A stretch of DNA of 64,000 nucleotides, taken from NCBI GenBank assembly GCA_026989355.1, contig JALSJM010000002.1:62001-126000 (forward strand). Direction: 5' to 3'. Shown here piece after piece: positions 52,545 through 61,959 of this stretch. How positions within the stretch are numbered: position 1 is the stretch's first letter; each line of letters opens with the position of its first letter. The notes under the pieces were generated by a model that saw only the letters and a program-made list of their open reading frames with translations, was not told the origin of the DNA and searched no databases. The stretch is from Paracoccaceae bacterium. GTDB taxonomy: Bacteria > Pseudomonadota > Alphaproteobacteria > Rhodobacterales > Rhodobacteraceae. The translations under genes and the position numbers were made by a program.

Positions 52545-53651
52545 TTATCGAACGATGAATTCCGCATGAAGTGCCCCGGCGGCCTTTATGCTTTTCAGGA
52601 TGTCGATCATGTCACGGGGAGAAACACCAAGAGCATTGAGCCCTGCGATCACCTCGGAGAGAGACGTACCACCTCTTACTTCAGCCAGTCCGGTGCCTGG
52701 CTGTTCGGAAATTGAGGCAGCCGTGCGTGGAATCACAACCGTATCCCCCGGAGCAAAAGGGTTTGGCTGAACAACAAGGGGCTCTTCCTGGATGCGCAGT
52801 GTAAGATTTCCTTGCGAGACGGCCACACGCGAGATGCGGACATCTTCCCCGAGTACGATGGTCCCGGAACGCTGATCAACGATCACGCGGGCTTTGCGCT
52901 GCGGTTCAACCATAATGTTTTCTATGGCGGAAAGCGCATGCGCGGGCGATTGCATCCGGGTTGCTGTAATATCAATCATTACGGTTCCCGAATCCATCAT
53001 TACGGCAACCGGTTTCTGAAACCGGGCGTTGATCGCGGTCTCTATCCGGCCTGCGGTCGTGAAATCAGGGTTGCGCAGTGCCAGACGAAGCTGCCGCAGT
53101 GTGGAAAAATCGAAATCGATCTCGCGTTCGATCCGGGCCCCGGATGGGATCGACCCTGAAGTAGGCACCCCTTCCACCACGCTGGCCCCGTTACCTTCGG
53201 CCGATGCGCCGCCGGCAATCACCGTGCCCTGCGCAACGGCATATATCTGCCCATCCGCAGCATTGAGCGGAGTCATCACCAAGGTGCCACCCAGAAGGCT
53301 TTTCGCATCCCCGATTGCTGAAACGGTAACATCGATCCGGCTTCCTGCCCGTGCGAACGGTGGCAAGGTGGCAGTAACAAAGACGGCAGCCACGTTCTTG
53401 GGCCGAAACTGTTCGCCAGTCACGTTCACACCGAGACGTTCAAGGATGTTCGACATGATCTCCTCGGTGAATGGTGAATTCCGCAGACCGTCACCCGTGC
53501 CGTTCAGGCCAACGACCAGCCCGTAGCCAATCAGATCATTGCCCCGGACACCGTCGAATTCGACCAGATCCTTGATCCGGATCGGTCCCGTATGGGCAAT
53601 ACCAGGCAAGAAGAAGAGCAGGGCTGTCAAAAAGAAAAGGAAACGTATCAT
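52545..53651 (-). CDS. flgI: Flagellar P-ring protein FlgI
   Basis: Periplasmic P-ring subunit, 368 residues, exported by Sec via an N-terminal signal (MIRFLFFLTALLFFLPGIAH). Family motifs include RIKDLVEFDGVRGNDLIGYG near residue 25, VGLNGTGDGLRNSPFT, and ALGVSPRDMIDILKSIKAAG near the end. The ATG overlaps the flgL stop by 4 nt. Last gene of flgE-flgK-flgL-flgI. Confidence 0.96.
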   Translation of the reverse strand: MIRFLFFLTALLFFLPGIAHTGPIRIKDLVEFDGVRGNDLIGYGLVVGLNGTGDGLRNSPFTEEIMSNILERLGVNVTGEQFRPKNVAAVFVTATLPPFARAGSRIDVTVSAIGDAKSLLGGTLVMTPLNAADGQIYAVAQGTVIAGGASAEGNGASVVEGVPTSGSIPSGARIEREIDFDFSTLRQLRLALRNPDFTTAGRIETAINARFQKPVAVMMDSGTVMIDITATRMQSPAHALSAIENIMVEPQRKARVIVDQRSGTIVLGEDVRISRVAVSQGNLTLRIQEEPLVVQPNPFAPGDTVVIPRTAASISEQPGTGLAEVRGGTSLSEVIAGLNALGVSPRDMIDILKSIKAAGALHAEFIVR

Positions 53652-54658
53652 CCGAGATAATTCGCCAAGGAAAGGCGCGAGATCCGCGCGGTGAGTGTGT
53701 AGAGCATCTCGAGGTTGCCGCGTACGGCTTCGAGCTCTCCTGCTGTTTTGTAGGGATCGGCGGAAAGAAGGCTGTTGCGAGCGATCTCGAGGCTCGCAGC
53801 TTCCGATTCATTTCGGGAGATAGCTGTTTCGATCCCTGCCTGGCTTGCCCCGATATGCGCCCGAAGTTCAGACAGGCCGTGCTGAGACGACAGAATATGC
53901 TCTCCGGCTTTACGCAAGAGCATTCGCTGTTCTTCCGGTTTTCCGGACAAAACTCCGTCAGAAGCCAGAACGGCAAGTGCGAAGCCCTTGATCAGTTCAC
54001 GAAGGGCGGGATCGCCAGCCGTGATACCGGCATCCGTCTGCTGCCCGTCACTGATCCGGAAGGGTGCGAGAGGTGTTGTTGATCCTTGATAGGCTACCGT
54101 ATCAAAACCGCCACCGGGAGTATCGAACCATGAATTCACGGCCGCTTCGATACCCGCGGCCGTGGTCTGCCCGGAAATCGTGACTTGCAAGGAAGAAATG
54201 ATGGTTTGAGGATTGGCCAGCGGCAGCTGATCCGTGGCCGTTCCCGCCAGCAGGCTGCGACCACCGACACGTGTATTCAAGGCCGATACAAGCGCATCAA
54301 ATTTCTGCCGTGCATCTGCGGCCGTATTCACAAGAAGGGCTGCATGTCCGGAGTTCCCGGCCATGATAAGGGCCGGGGCCAGATCATCAGACAGGTTTTG
54401 CGCCTGATCAAGTGTGTCCTGAACGGCTTGGACAAAACCGGCGGCTTCACGGGCTGTTGTATTGTAGGCCTTCAGTGTGGATAGTGAATGATCAATACTG
54501 GCAAGCGGGGAAAAATCGCCGGCAACAGATTTGGCAACATCGCTGATACGGCCACTCGACAGCTCCTGGGTGAGCCGATTCAGGTTTGTTTTCATCTGGG
54601 CACTATGTTGGCGGAGAAGAAAGGTCTGCGCCATGTCGCCCACGGAGAGATAACTCAT
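53648..54658 (-). CDS. flgL: Flagellar hook-filament junction protein FlgL
   Basis: Flagellin-like junction protein, 336 residues. The N-terminal D0/D1 helix is present (DMAQTFLLRQHSAQMKTNLN and LTQELSSGRISDVAKSVAGD), as is the C-terminal helix ending SLANYLG. Flagellin itself is excluded by length and by the position between flgK and flgI. It follows flgK with a 4-nt gap. Confidence 0.88.
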   Translation of the reverse strand: MSYLSVGDMAQTFLLRQHSAQMKTNLNRLTQELSSGRISDVAKSVAGDFSPLASIDHSLSTLKAYNTTAREAAGFVQAVQDTLDQAQNLSDDLAPALIMAGNSGHAALLVNTAADARQKFDALVSALNTRVGGRSLLAGTATDQLPLANPQTIISSLQVTISGQTTAAGIEAAVNSWFDTPGGGFDTVAYQGSTTPLAPFRISDGQQTDAGITAGDPALRELIKGFALAVLASDGVLSGKPEEQRMLLRKAGEHILSSQHGLSELRAHIGASQAGIETAISRNESEAASLEIARNSLLSADPYKTAGELEAVRGNLEMLYTLTARISRLSLANYLG

Positions 54659-54662
54659 GCTT

Positions 54663-56120
54663 CTAGATCCCCAGCAGTGTCTGTATCAATTCGTCAGCCG
54701 CCTGGATGACCCGCGCATTGGCCGCAAAGGCCTGTTCCGCCAACAGAAGCTGCTGCATTTCCTGGTCCGTATCCACGCCGCCTTGAAGCTCCTGTGCCTT
54801 GAGAGCGTTCTGGCGAGCCGAAGTATATGCTGCTTCGGATTGCACCGATTGACGTTGGGTGGCGATGAGCGAAAGGAAATCCGCGCCAAGCCCGGCGGCC
54901 GATCTTGCCGCCCCGGCGTAGCTGCCAGACGCGGGAACTCTTGCAGCGTCAAGAGCGTCTGCCAGACGCTGGAGTTGCACGGCGTTCCCTATATCTCCCG
55001 GAGAGGCAGCGCCGAGGCCATCACGCAGTTTCCACAATGCACCGCCTGCGGCCGGATTTACGAGTGCATTGATCTGAAGGCGCGATGAGAGGGCAATTTC
55101 ATTTGCAGTACTGAATGGACTGCCGCCGTCCGTGAACAGACCGGCTTGACCGGAGGCCAGGGTAGGATCGGCGGCGGGATCCTGAAAACGCTCGACCAGA
55201 TCGCGGGCGAAAGCGTCAAGATCGGCTTGCGCATTCACGGTGATCGTGTCGCGCACTTCAAACAGGGCGGCCAGAGATCCGCCACGCATGGGGTTGTGGG
55301 TTCCGGACATGTCAATTGGCCGGTCGTTCAGGGTAAGACCGTTCAGCCCGCCCGAGGAAATGGTCATTTCAGGTACGATTACGCCGACCGGATCAAAACC
55401 CAGGGTTGCGGCAGGGCCATCAAGCAATACGGCACCACCTTCGGAGATCAGAGCGATGCGCCCGTATTCTCGCTCAATCTGACGCACCGGAATGATGGAT
55501 GCGATACTGTCAATCAGTTGCTGGCGCTGATCGATCAATCCATTCGCATCATAACCGGCACCATTGTGCGCAACGATATCGATGTTAAGCTGTTCCAGCC
55601 TCTGCAAGGCAGAATTCACCTGTGCAACTTGGGCCGCAATCTCGCCGTCTGCTTCCATGCGCAGACTTTGGATGCGGTTTGAAATGTCGTTTATGTGATC
55701 ACTCAGGGATTGAGCGGCTGTGAACACCCCCTGCAACCTTGCTGATGAATCAGGACGACTTGCCGCCAATTGCAACGACGTTTCGAGTTCTGCAAGGCGG
55801 GCAGAGAGAGAACCCGCGTCGTCGGGCATGCCAATGGCTGCTTCTATCCGCTCAAGATATCGGGCGCGTGTACCGGCATCGCCGGCGGCGGCATCGGCCA
55901 GGCGACGGCTGCTGATCACGACCTGATCCACCTGGCGCGAAACGCCATCGATCCATACCCCGGTGCCGTTTGGCCCCAGGGTGCGCGCCGAGAGATCGAG
56001 TTGCCGGCGTCCGTAGCCCTCTGTCATCACATTGGCGATATTCGAAGAGATCACTTCGGTTGCGCGTGACGCAGCGGTAAGGCCGGTAAGGGCGTTTGAA
56101 AGGGCGCCGGTAATGCTCAT
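54663..56120 (-). CDS. flgK: Flagellar hook-associated protein FlgK
   Basis: First hook-filament junction protein, 485 residues. Signature N-terminus SITGALSNALTGLTAASRAT and VISSNIANVMTEGYGRRQL; C-terminus with GVDTDQEMQQLLLAEQAFAA and ELIQTLLGI. It begins 30 nt after flgE on the same transcript. Confidence 0.94.
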   Translation of the reverse strand: MSITGALSNALTGLTAASRATEVISSNIANVMTEGYGRRQLDLSARTLGPNGTGVWIDGVSRQVDQVVISSRRLADAAAGDAGTRARYLERIEAAIGMPDDAGSLSARLAELETSLQLAASRPDSSARLQGVFTAAQSLSDHINDISNRIQSLRMEADGEIAAQVAQVNSALQRLEQLNIDIVAHNGAGYDANGLIDQRQQLIDSIASIIPVRQIEREYGRIALISEGGAVLLDGPAATLGFDPVGVIVPEMTISSGGLNGLTLNDRPIDMSGTHNPMRGGSLAALFEVRDTITVNAQADLDAFARDLVERFQDPAADPTLASGQAGLFTDGGSPFSTANEIALSSRLQINALVNPAAGGALWKLRDGLGAASPGDIGNAVQLQRLADALDAARVPASGSYAGAARSAAGLGADFLSLIATQRQSVQSEAAYTSARQNALKAQELQGGVDTDQEMQQLLLAEQAFAANARVIQAADELIQTLLGI

Positions 56121-56150
56121 GGAGAAGCTCCCGTGGCTCTGATGCCATTA

Positions 56151-57458
56151 TCAGCGTTTGATATTCGTGGTTTCCTGCAGCATCTCGTCTACCGTCTGAA
56201 TGACCTTCGCATTTGAGGAATAGGCGCGTTGGGTCTGGATCAGGGCTGTGAGTTCGGCCGCCACGTCGGTGGTGGAGCCTTCTCTGGCATAGCCGGCAAC
56301 GGCACCGGTGGGTCCATCACCCGCATCCCACAGGAAGAAAGAGCCACTGCTGGGAGAAACCTGATATGTCTGACTGTTGAGAGAGATCAGGCCGTTGGGA
56401 TTGGGGACATCTACCAGTGGAATTTGATAGATGCGGCGCGTGAAGCCCGTATCATAGGTTGCGGTGATAAAGCCCTTGTCGTCGATTTCGACCGAAGTGA
56501 GATTTCCGACAGGCGAGCCGTCCTTGGTGATATTGGTGGGGGCAAAGCTGTCCGAAAGCTGCGTAAGACCGTTCGGGTCTCCGACCTTGCCGATGCTCAT
56601 CGAAAGCGGGCCGCCTGCCACGGTGAGCGCCAGGGTTCCGGTGGTGGGGTCATAGGCTCCGCCCGAGATGACCGAGACGGAGGCCAGCGTGCCTCCATTG
56701 GCCCGGCTGGCATCGAAAACGAGTGTGTATTCCCCGATCACTGCGCCGCCTTGAGCAGAATCCTCTATCCGCATTGTCCAGGTATTGGATGCGCCTGTCC
56801 CAGGAACGGTTGGCGTAAAGGTGATATCAAGCGTTTCGGAAGTTCCGAGATTGCCGAAATATTCCACTGAAAGCGGCAGGGGTGTACCGGAAGCGCCGGC
56901 CTCGGTATCAGTTGCGGGAAGGTTGACACCCAGATTCATCGCGGTGGTGGGATCACCGGCCGATTGATTGGCATTGATCACGACAGGCTCAAGCCCGGCA
57001 ATGGTATCGCGGGGATAGGTGTTGATGCTTCCATCAGCCTCGGCAGGCCAGCCAAGCAGTACAAGGCCGGATTCGGTTTTCAGGACACCGTTCGAATCAG
57101 TTCGGAACGATCCGGTGGTTGTCATCATCAAGGGCCGGTCGCCGATGCTTGCTCCGATCGAGACAGCTTCGGTCACGGGCAGCATGCCGCGGCCGGAGAT
57201 GGCAATATCCATGGCGTTGCCGGTGGATACGAGTGCACCGTGCTGGTCGATGAGACGGGTTGTCGTGGCGCGAACGCCACCGGCCGAATAAACTCCTGCA
57301 CCGGGGCTGTTATTGATTACCATGGCGCCGAAATCCGCTTCGGCCCGTTTGTAGCCGAAGGTACTGGAGTTTGCGATGTTGTCGGCAATTGTGGCCAGGC
57401 GGGTAGCATTGGCGTTCAGGCCCGCTACCCCGGCGTTGAGCGATGATGAAATGGTCAT
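56151..57458 (-). CDS. flgE: Flagellar hook protein FlgE
   Basis: Main hook subunit, 435 residues. Rod/hook signature LATIADNIANSSTFGYKRAE at about residues 20-40; the variable middle domains carry many Thr/Gly strands; C-terminus ALIQTQRAYSSNAKVIQTV. The ATG at 57458 follows AAAGGCGCAGA; the extension to 57494 is not supported. First gene of flgE-flgK-flgL-flgI, with a CtrA-like box 57-71 nt upstream. Confidence 0.94.
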   Translation of the reverse strand: MTISSSLNAGVAGLNANATRLATIADNIANSSTFGYKRAEADFGAMVINNSPGAGVYSAGGVRATTTRLIDQHGALVSTGNAMDIAISGRGMLPVTEAVSIGASIGDRPLMMTTTGSFRTDSNGVLKTESGLVLLGWPAEADGSINTYPRDTIAGLEPVVINANQSAGDPTTAMNLGVNLPATDTEAGASGTPLPLSVEYFGNLGTSETLDITFTPTVPGTGASNTWTMRIEDSAQGGAVIGEYTLVFDASRANGGTLASVSVISGGAYDPTTGTLALTVAGGPLSMSIGKVGDPNGLTQLSDSFAPTNITKDGSPVGNLTSVEIDDKGFITATYDTGFTRRIYQIPLVDVPNPNGLISLNSQTYQVSPSSGSFFLWDAGDGPTGAVAGYAREGSTTDVAAELTALIQTQRAYSSNAKVIQTVDEMLQETTNIKR

Positions 57459-57514
57459 TCTGCGCCTTTCTGCTGCAACAAGGTCCGATGGCATGCAGCA
57501 TTATCCACCACCGC

Positions 57515-57529
57515 TTAACAGGGCGCTAA
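57515..57529. promoter_or_regulatory. CtrA-like box upstream of flgE
   Basis: TTAA-N7-CTAA followed by C, 57 nt upstream of the flgE start. Same spacing as the boxes at 37892 and 61898, one mismatch to the consensus. Confidence 0.55.
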
Positions 57530-57555
57530 CAGATAAAATCCAACCGTTTTTCCGT

Positions 57556-58401
57556 TCAGACATCAGATCGCAGCAAGATCACCTCAAGCCGGTTGTTTCG
57601 CACAGCCATCGGATTGCGCGCAGAGGGTTTTCGGTCGGCATAACCGGTAACCCGCTCGATGCGCTCAGGTTCCAGCTGCGCCGCTTCCAGCATCCTGCGC
57701 AACTTGTCGGCCCGGCGCGACGAGAGATCCCAAACAGGATTTTCGGCAATCACCACCGGATAGGAGCGTATATGACCATTGATGGCCACCCGGTTGCTGA
57801 CAAGGCTGAATATCTCCGGCAGCATGGCGACAATTTCCTTCAAGAGCGGCGTGGCTTCGTCGGTGCCCTCAATGAAGAGTGGTTCACCTTCGAGATCGAA
57901 GATTTCTATGATCAGACCTTCGTCGGTAACACGGGTCAGAATATGGCGCCGCAGGTTCTTGGCAGCCATGCTTTCTCCACCCGTCCCGAACAGCGCTTCT
58001 TCTATTTTCTTGAGTTCCTCGTCGGAGCTCTTCGAGGCATCCTCTCCCTCATCCCGGGTGCCGGTCTCACCCCGTGCCTTGTCGGATTCCGTGGGTTTTC
58101 TGCGTTGTGCACCCGATCCATCGAAGGCCTGGCTTTCTTCGGAAAGCACACTGTGACCGCCGAAGGCTCCGTCACCTCCACCCGAGATTCGAACGGTTGG
58201 AACGGTCGGGCTGAAATAATCGGCCAGCCCCTTTCGCTGTTTTTCCGTTGTTGCATTCAGCAGCCACATCAGCAGAAAGAAGGCCATCATGGCGGTCACG
58301 AAATCGGCATAGGCAACTTTCCATGCGCCACCATGATGCCCGCTACCGGCAATGACTTTCTTCTTCCTGATAATGACTGGCGCGTTCGATTGCGCACCCA
58401 T
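57556..58401 (-). CDS. motB: Flagellar motor protein MotB
   Basis: Stator subunit that anchors the motor to peptidoglycan. It is 281 residues: a short cytoplasmic N-terminus, one transmembrane helix (about 30-50) with the proton-accepting Asp33 in AYADFVTAMMAFFLLMWLL, a charged linker, and an OmpA-like peptidoglycan-binding domain (about 150-281) with DLSSRRADKLRRML and NNRLEVILL. It is separate from motA, which is about 5 kb away on the opposite strand. Confidence 0.94.
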   Translation of the reverse strand: MGAQSNAPVIIRKKKVIAGSGHHGGAWKVAYADFVTAMMAFFLLMWLLNATTEKQRKGLADYFSPTVPTVRISGGGDGAFGGHSVLSEESQAFDGSGAQRRKPTESDKARGETGTRDEGEDASKSSDEELKKIEEALFGTGGESMAAKNLRRHILTRVTDEGLIIEIFDLEGEPLFIEGTDEATPLLKEIVAMLPEIFSLVSNRVAINGHIRSYPVVIAENPVWDLSSRRADKLRRMLEAAQLEPERIERVTGYADRKPSARNPMAVRNNRLEVILLRSDV

Positions 58402-58458
58402 ACCACCACCTCATCTTTCACCCGAGATTGGTGGTATCATGGGAATCTGAAGGTGTTC

Positions 58459-58464
58459 TTAACC
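58459..58464. promoter_or_regulatory. CtrA half-site-like motif upstream of motB
   Basis: TTAACC in the 94-nt gap between motB and fliP, 58 nt upstream of the motB start. Half-site only; a weak second half (TTGAAT) follows at an unusual spacing. Confidence 0.3.
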
Positions 58465-58495
58465 TTTCAAATTGTTGAATTATCCCGGCCAAGGA

Positions 58496-59239
58496 TCAGA
58501 AATAGCTTTGCACGACCGATGCCGAGATAAGGGCCCATCCGTCAGCAATTACAAAGAAGGCCAACTTGAATGGAAGCGCCACGATGGCAGGGGGCACCAT
58601 CATCATGCCCATAGACATCAGCACCGCGGCTACCACCAGGTCGATTATCAGGAAGGGAAGAAAGATCAGGAAGCCGATTTCGAATGCACGGGATATCTCG
58701 GACAACAGGAATGAAGGCACCAGGATTGAAAGAGGCTGATCAGGGGCAAGTATCGTGTCTTTGCTGTCGGGGCGCAGAGAAGCCAGAGCATCGAAGGTTT
58801 CCGGATCGATTCTCTGTACCATGAAGTCGCGGAATGGCTCCATGGTCAGCCTGAAAGCTTCTTCGTAACCGATGCGTTCGGACACCAAGGGTTCAATCCC
58901 GAGGCGCCAGGCCTCGTCAAAGATCGGGTCCATCACGAAATAGGTCAGGAACAATGCAAGGCTGACGATCAGCATGTTCGGAGGCGATTGCTGAAGACCG
59001 ATTGCCTGACGCAGGATGGCGAGAACGGTGACAATGAACGGAAAACTTGTAATCATGATCGCAAGGCCGGGCACAAGACTGAGCACCGTGACCAGAACCA
59101 GTATCTGGATGCTGCGTGCAGCAAGAGAACCATCGCCGCCAAGATCGATGGTGATTTCCTGAGCCACGGCGGGTGTTCCCGCGAAAGAGGCAAGAATTAC
59201 CCCGGCAATAACAGGAAGAAGGGCTGTTCGGGTGCGCAT
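58496..59239 (-). CDS. fliP: Flagellar export gate protein FliP
   Basis: Core of the FliPQR gate. It is 247 residues with a cleavable signal peptide (MRTRTALLPVIAGVILASFA) and four transmembrane helices. Family signatures are SLVPGLAIMITSFPFIVTVLA, FLTYFVMDPIF, SEISRAFEIGFLIFLPFLII and MMMVPPAIVALPFKLAFFV. The ATG at 59239 is chosen; the longer frame overlaps fliN. Last gene of fliF-fliH-fliN-fliP. Confidence 0.96.
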   Translation of the reverse strand: MRTRTALLPVIAGVILASFAGTPAVAQEITIDLGGDGSLAARSIQILVLVTVLSLVPGLAIMITSFPFIVTVLAILRQAIGLQQSPPNMLIVSLALFLTYFVMDPIFDEAWRLGIEPLVSERIGYEEAFRLTMEPFRDFMVQRIDPETFDALASLRPDSKDTILAPDQPLSILVPSFLLSEISRAFEIGFLIFLPFLIIDLVVAAVLMSMGMMMVPPAIVALPFKLAFFVIADGWALISASVVQSYF

Positions 59240-59247
59240 GGCAGATT

Positions 59248-59562
59248 CTAAAGCCCGTTCCCGAGATCGGCGACTTCGGTCAGCCGCACGGCAAGTTGCC
59301 CCTCCTGGTCGCCATCGAGTTCTTCCAGTTCTCCGCGCGCAATCAAGCGATCCCCAACATACAACTCGACCGGATCTTCCACCTTCTTGTCGAGGGCGAG
59401 TACCGCTTCCGGCCCCAGAGTAAGCAGCTCCCTGACTGTAGGATGCGCCTTGCCGACCGAAATCGTGATTTCGATCGGCACCTGGATAAACGGATTCTGC
59501 CTGGGGCAATCCGGTGTGCCTCCGCCATGCTCGGGATCGTCCTGTTGCCGGTTTTCATCCAT
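59248..59562 (-). CDS. fliN: Flagellar motor switch protein FliN
   Basis: C-ring switch component, 104 residues, with a charged N-terminus (1-25) and a SpoA/FliN domain (about 28-100) including VPIEITISVGKAHPTVRELL, LDKKVEDPVELYVGDRLIA and RLTEVADL. The ATG at 59562 is preceded by AGGAGA and overlaps the fliH end by 8 nt. FliG and FliM are not in the window. Confidence 0.93.
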   Translation of the reverse strand: MDENRQQDDPEHGGGTPDCPRQNPFIQVPIEITISVGKAHPTVRELLTLGPEAVLALDKKVEDPVELYVGDRLIARGELEELDGDQEGQLAVRLTEVADLGNGL

Positions 59563-60160
59563 GTGCGGTCTCCTTTGCAGGCAAGGCGTTGAAGAAGCCG
59601 TCAACCGCTTCCTTGCAGCGGTTCAGGACGGCCTCAAGGTCGATCTGTTTTTCCATTTCCTCGAAGCGCAGGAATACCTGGCCCGCTGGGATCGTGGGCT
59701 CTTCTACAAGCGTCACGGGCAGGCTCTGTTCGCCATCAAGCAGGCGTTCCATGGCAGGCCTGTTTTCGGGCGATATCACAAGCTCTACCTTTGCTTCGGC
59801 TACTGTGCGCGCCACCTGCTGTACTTCCTCTACAACCATTTCCACCAGGTTTTCGGTAGCCAGTTTCGGAAGCACCTTTTCGACCATTTCCGTAAGGAGG
59901 GGTTCCAGGGCACCAAGCACTTGCGCTTTCGCCTCGTGATAGGTGAAGGAAAGGTCCTGGAGATTGCGCGCGAAGTCGGCCGAGATGCGGGTTTGTTCCT
60001 TGGTGTGGGCCGTGGTGGCATCATCCCATCCGGCCTTGTATCCCTGCTCGTAGGACTGGAGCTTTTCTTCGGCCAGATCGATTCCCTGCGGCAGGGCAGA
60101 AGCGTTCGCTGGCGAAGAATCATATTCATCGAACACCTCAAGTTTCAAACGTGCGGCCAT
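59555..60160 (-). CDS. fliH: FliH-like flagellar export ATPase regulator
   Basis: A 201-residue cytoplasmic protein, acidic at the N-terminus, helical in the middle (coiled coil about 35-100) and with a C-terminal domain including AKVELVISPENRPAMERLL and AGQVFLRFEEMEKQID. The family is poorly conserved; the FliH call rests on architecture and the slot between fliF and fliN. The ATG at 60160 overlaps the fliF stop (TGATG). Confidence 0.78.
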   Translation of the reverse strand: MAARLKLEVFDEYDSSPANASALPQGIDLAEEKLQSYEQGYKAGWDDATTAHTKEQTRISADFARNLQDLSFTYHEAKAQVLGALEPLLTEMVEKVLPKLATENLVEMVVEEVQQVARTVAEAKVELVISPENRPAMERLLDGEQSLPVTLVEEPTIPAGQVFLRFEEMEKQIDLEAVLNRCKEAVDGFFNALPAKETAHG

Positions 60161-61884
60161 CACGCTTTCTCCTGACTTTCGTCCATCCAGCTTCGCAGGA
60201 TTTCCACGGTTTCTTCCTGGCGCTCTTCGATCATCTGGCGCAGACGCGAAACGGGATCTTCCGGCCTGGAAAGGTTGCCGAGCGGCTCCAGGCCGCTGGC
60301 AAGGTTCCCGCTTTCACTTCCCGGAAGATCAAGGTCGGACACCACAGCCATATTGGCGGGCAGAATGCCGCCATCCGAAATTTCACCGGTCAGGGGAGGC
60401 AGGGCATCTTCGGTATTGCTGGTCGGGGTATTGACCACAGCGCCGGCAGCGCCCTGATCGGGAGCGGGCAGCGCAGCTGCAGAACTGGCGCTTTTCAGTA
60501 TTGGACGTACCACAAACAGGCCCAGTACCAGCGCAACGATGGAAAGCACGGATAGCTGGATTAGTGACATCACACTGATACCGAGCCGCTCGAAGATCGA
60601 AATCGCTGCCGGCGTGCCAGAAACGGCAATGGGTGAGAACGCCATGGATTTCAGCGTGATGATATCACCGCGCTCTTCCTGGAAGCCCACAGCGGAAGCA
60701 ACCAGTTCACGCAAGGCGTCCAGTTCTTCCGCGTTTCGCGGCCGTATCGTTTCAGCGCCCGCATCATCGGTTTCTCGAATGTCGGCGACAAGCACCGCCA
60801 CCGAAAGCCGCTTGATTGCGCCGGGTTGGCGGAGGATCTCACGCCGGGTTTCGGACACCTCGTAATTGATGCGTTCACGCGTTTCGGAATTCTGACTTCT
60901 CGAATTTCCCCCGCCATTGCCACCTGCTTCACCAGAAGGCAGATTGCTGGCCACCGTCACAGCTGCACCGCCGCCACTGTTGTTGCTGCTGCGAGAACGC
61001 TCTTCGGTTTCGGTGCTGATTGCCACGCGGGATTCTGGATCGAATGAACGCTCGGAAATGGTTTCCCGCTCGGTTTCCGTTTCCACGCTGACTTCGACAA
61101 CCGCATTTCCCCGGCCCACATGGGCTTCGAGCAGGCGCTGCACCCGCATTTTCATTTCTGCCGCCAGATCATTTGCCACCGGTGCGCCCGTTGCCGTGTC
61201 TTCGCCCTGTATCAGGCCGCCCCTGGCATCGATCACCGACACATCTTCGGGCACCAGGCCCGCCACGGCAGAAGCCACCAGATATTTGAGCGCTTTCGCC
61301 TGTGTCGAAGAGAGGTTTCCGGAGCGTGTCGTGACAGTAACCGAGGCAGTCGGCCTGATCTGACGGCGGAAAGGTTGCGAGGACGGATTGGCGATATGCA
61401 CCCGTGCTGTCTTGATTTCCGGACTGGAAACGATGGTGCGGGCCAGTTCCCCTTCTTTCGCACGCCAGTAGGCGGCATCGAACATCTGGGCGGTGGTGCC
61501 AAATCCGGAGAGCGAATCGAGAAGTTCGTAACCTGCGGTGCTGTTCGCCGGCAGACCTTCACTGGCCAGAGTCATCCGCAACTCGTCTCGGCGGGACTGA
61601 TCGACATAAATGGCACCACCGCGCACTTCGTACACGACGCCGCGCTGCTCGAGGGCTTGCACGACCTCTCCCGCAACATTGCTGCTGAGGCCGGCATAAA
61701 GCAATGCCATGCTGGGTGCTGTTGCCATGCGCGACAGGGCAAGAACCGCCGCGAACATCGCCACGCTGGCAAGAGCAACGATCACCCTTTTTCGTGAATC
61801 AAGTGCCGACCAGACCGACAGCAACTGTTGCAAGGTATCCTCCTTGTTTTCCGCGGGGCGTTCTGCCCGGGTCGCCGCCATCAT
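60160..61884 (-). CDS. fliF: Flagellar MS-ring protein FliF
   Basis: Base ring of the flagellar basal body, 574 residues. Two transmembrane helices (about 31-50 and 440-462) flank the periplasmic ring-building domains, with family motifs such as LLYAGLSSNVAGEVVQALE, GYELLDSLSGFGTTAQMFDA and ARVHIANPSSQPFRR. The C-terminal cytoplasmic tail (to SQEKA) would bind FliG. It is divergent from fliL over 75 nt with a CtrA-like box. Confidence 0.95.
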   Translation of the reverse strand: MMAATRAERPAENKEDTLQQLLSVWSALDSRKRVIVALASVAMFAAVLALSRMATAPSMALLYAGLSSNVAGEVVQALEQRGVVYEVRGGAIYVDQSRRDELRMTLASEGLPANSTAGYELLDSLSGFGTTAQMFDAAYWRAKEGELARTIVSSPEIKTARVHIANPSSQPFRRQIRPTASVTVTTRSGNLSSTQAKALKYLVASAVAGLVPEDVSVIDARGGLIQGEDTATGAPVANDLAAEMKMRVQRLLEAHVGRGNAVVEVSVETETERETISERSFDPESRVAISTETEERSRSSNNSGGGAAVTVASNLPSGEAGGNGGGNSRSQNSETRERINYEVSETRREILRQPGAIKRLSVAVLVADIRETDDAGAETIRPRNAEELDALRELVASAVGFQEERGDIITLKSMAFSPIAVSGTPAAISIFERLGISVMSLIQLSVLSIVALVLGLFVVRPILKSASSAAALPAPDQGAAGAVVNTPTSNTEDALPPLTGEISDGGILPANMAVVSDLDLPGSESGNLASGLEPLGNLSRPEDPVSRLRQMIEERQEETVEILRSWMDESQEKA

Positions 61885-61897
61885 TCGCCGATCAGGC

Positions 61898-61912
61898 TTA
61901 ACAATCGGTTAG
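61898..61912. promoter_or_regulatory. CtrA-like box between fliF and fliL
   Basis: TTAA-N7-TTAG in the divergent spacer, placed 14 nt from the fliF start and 48 nt from the fliL start. Seven of eight positions match the consensus. It could serve both directions. Confidence 0.6.
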
Positions 61913-61959
61913 TGCCTCCCGGGGTATATGGATTCGCAGCAGCAACAAGTGGTGGTCTC

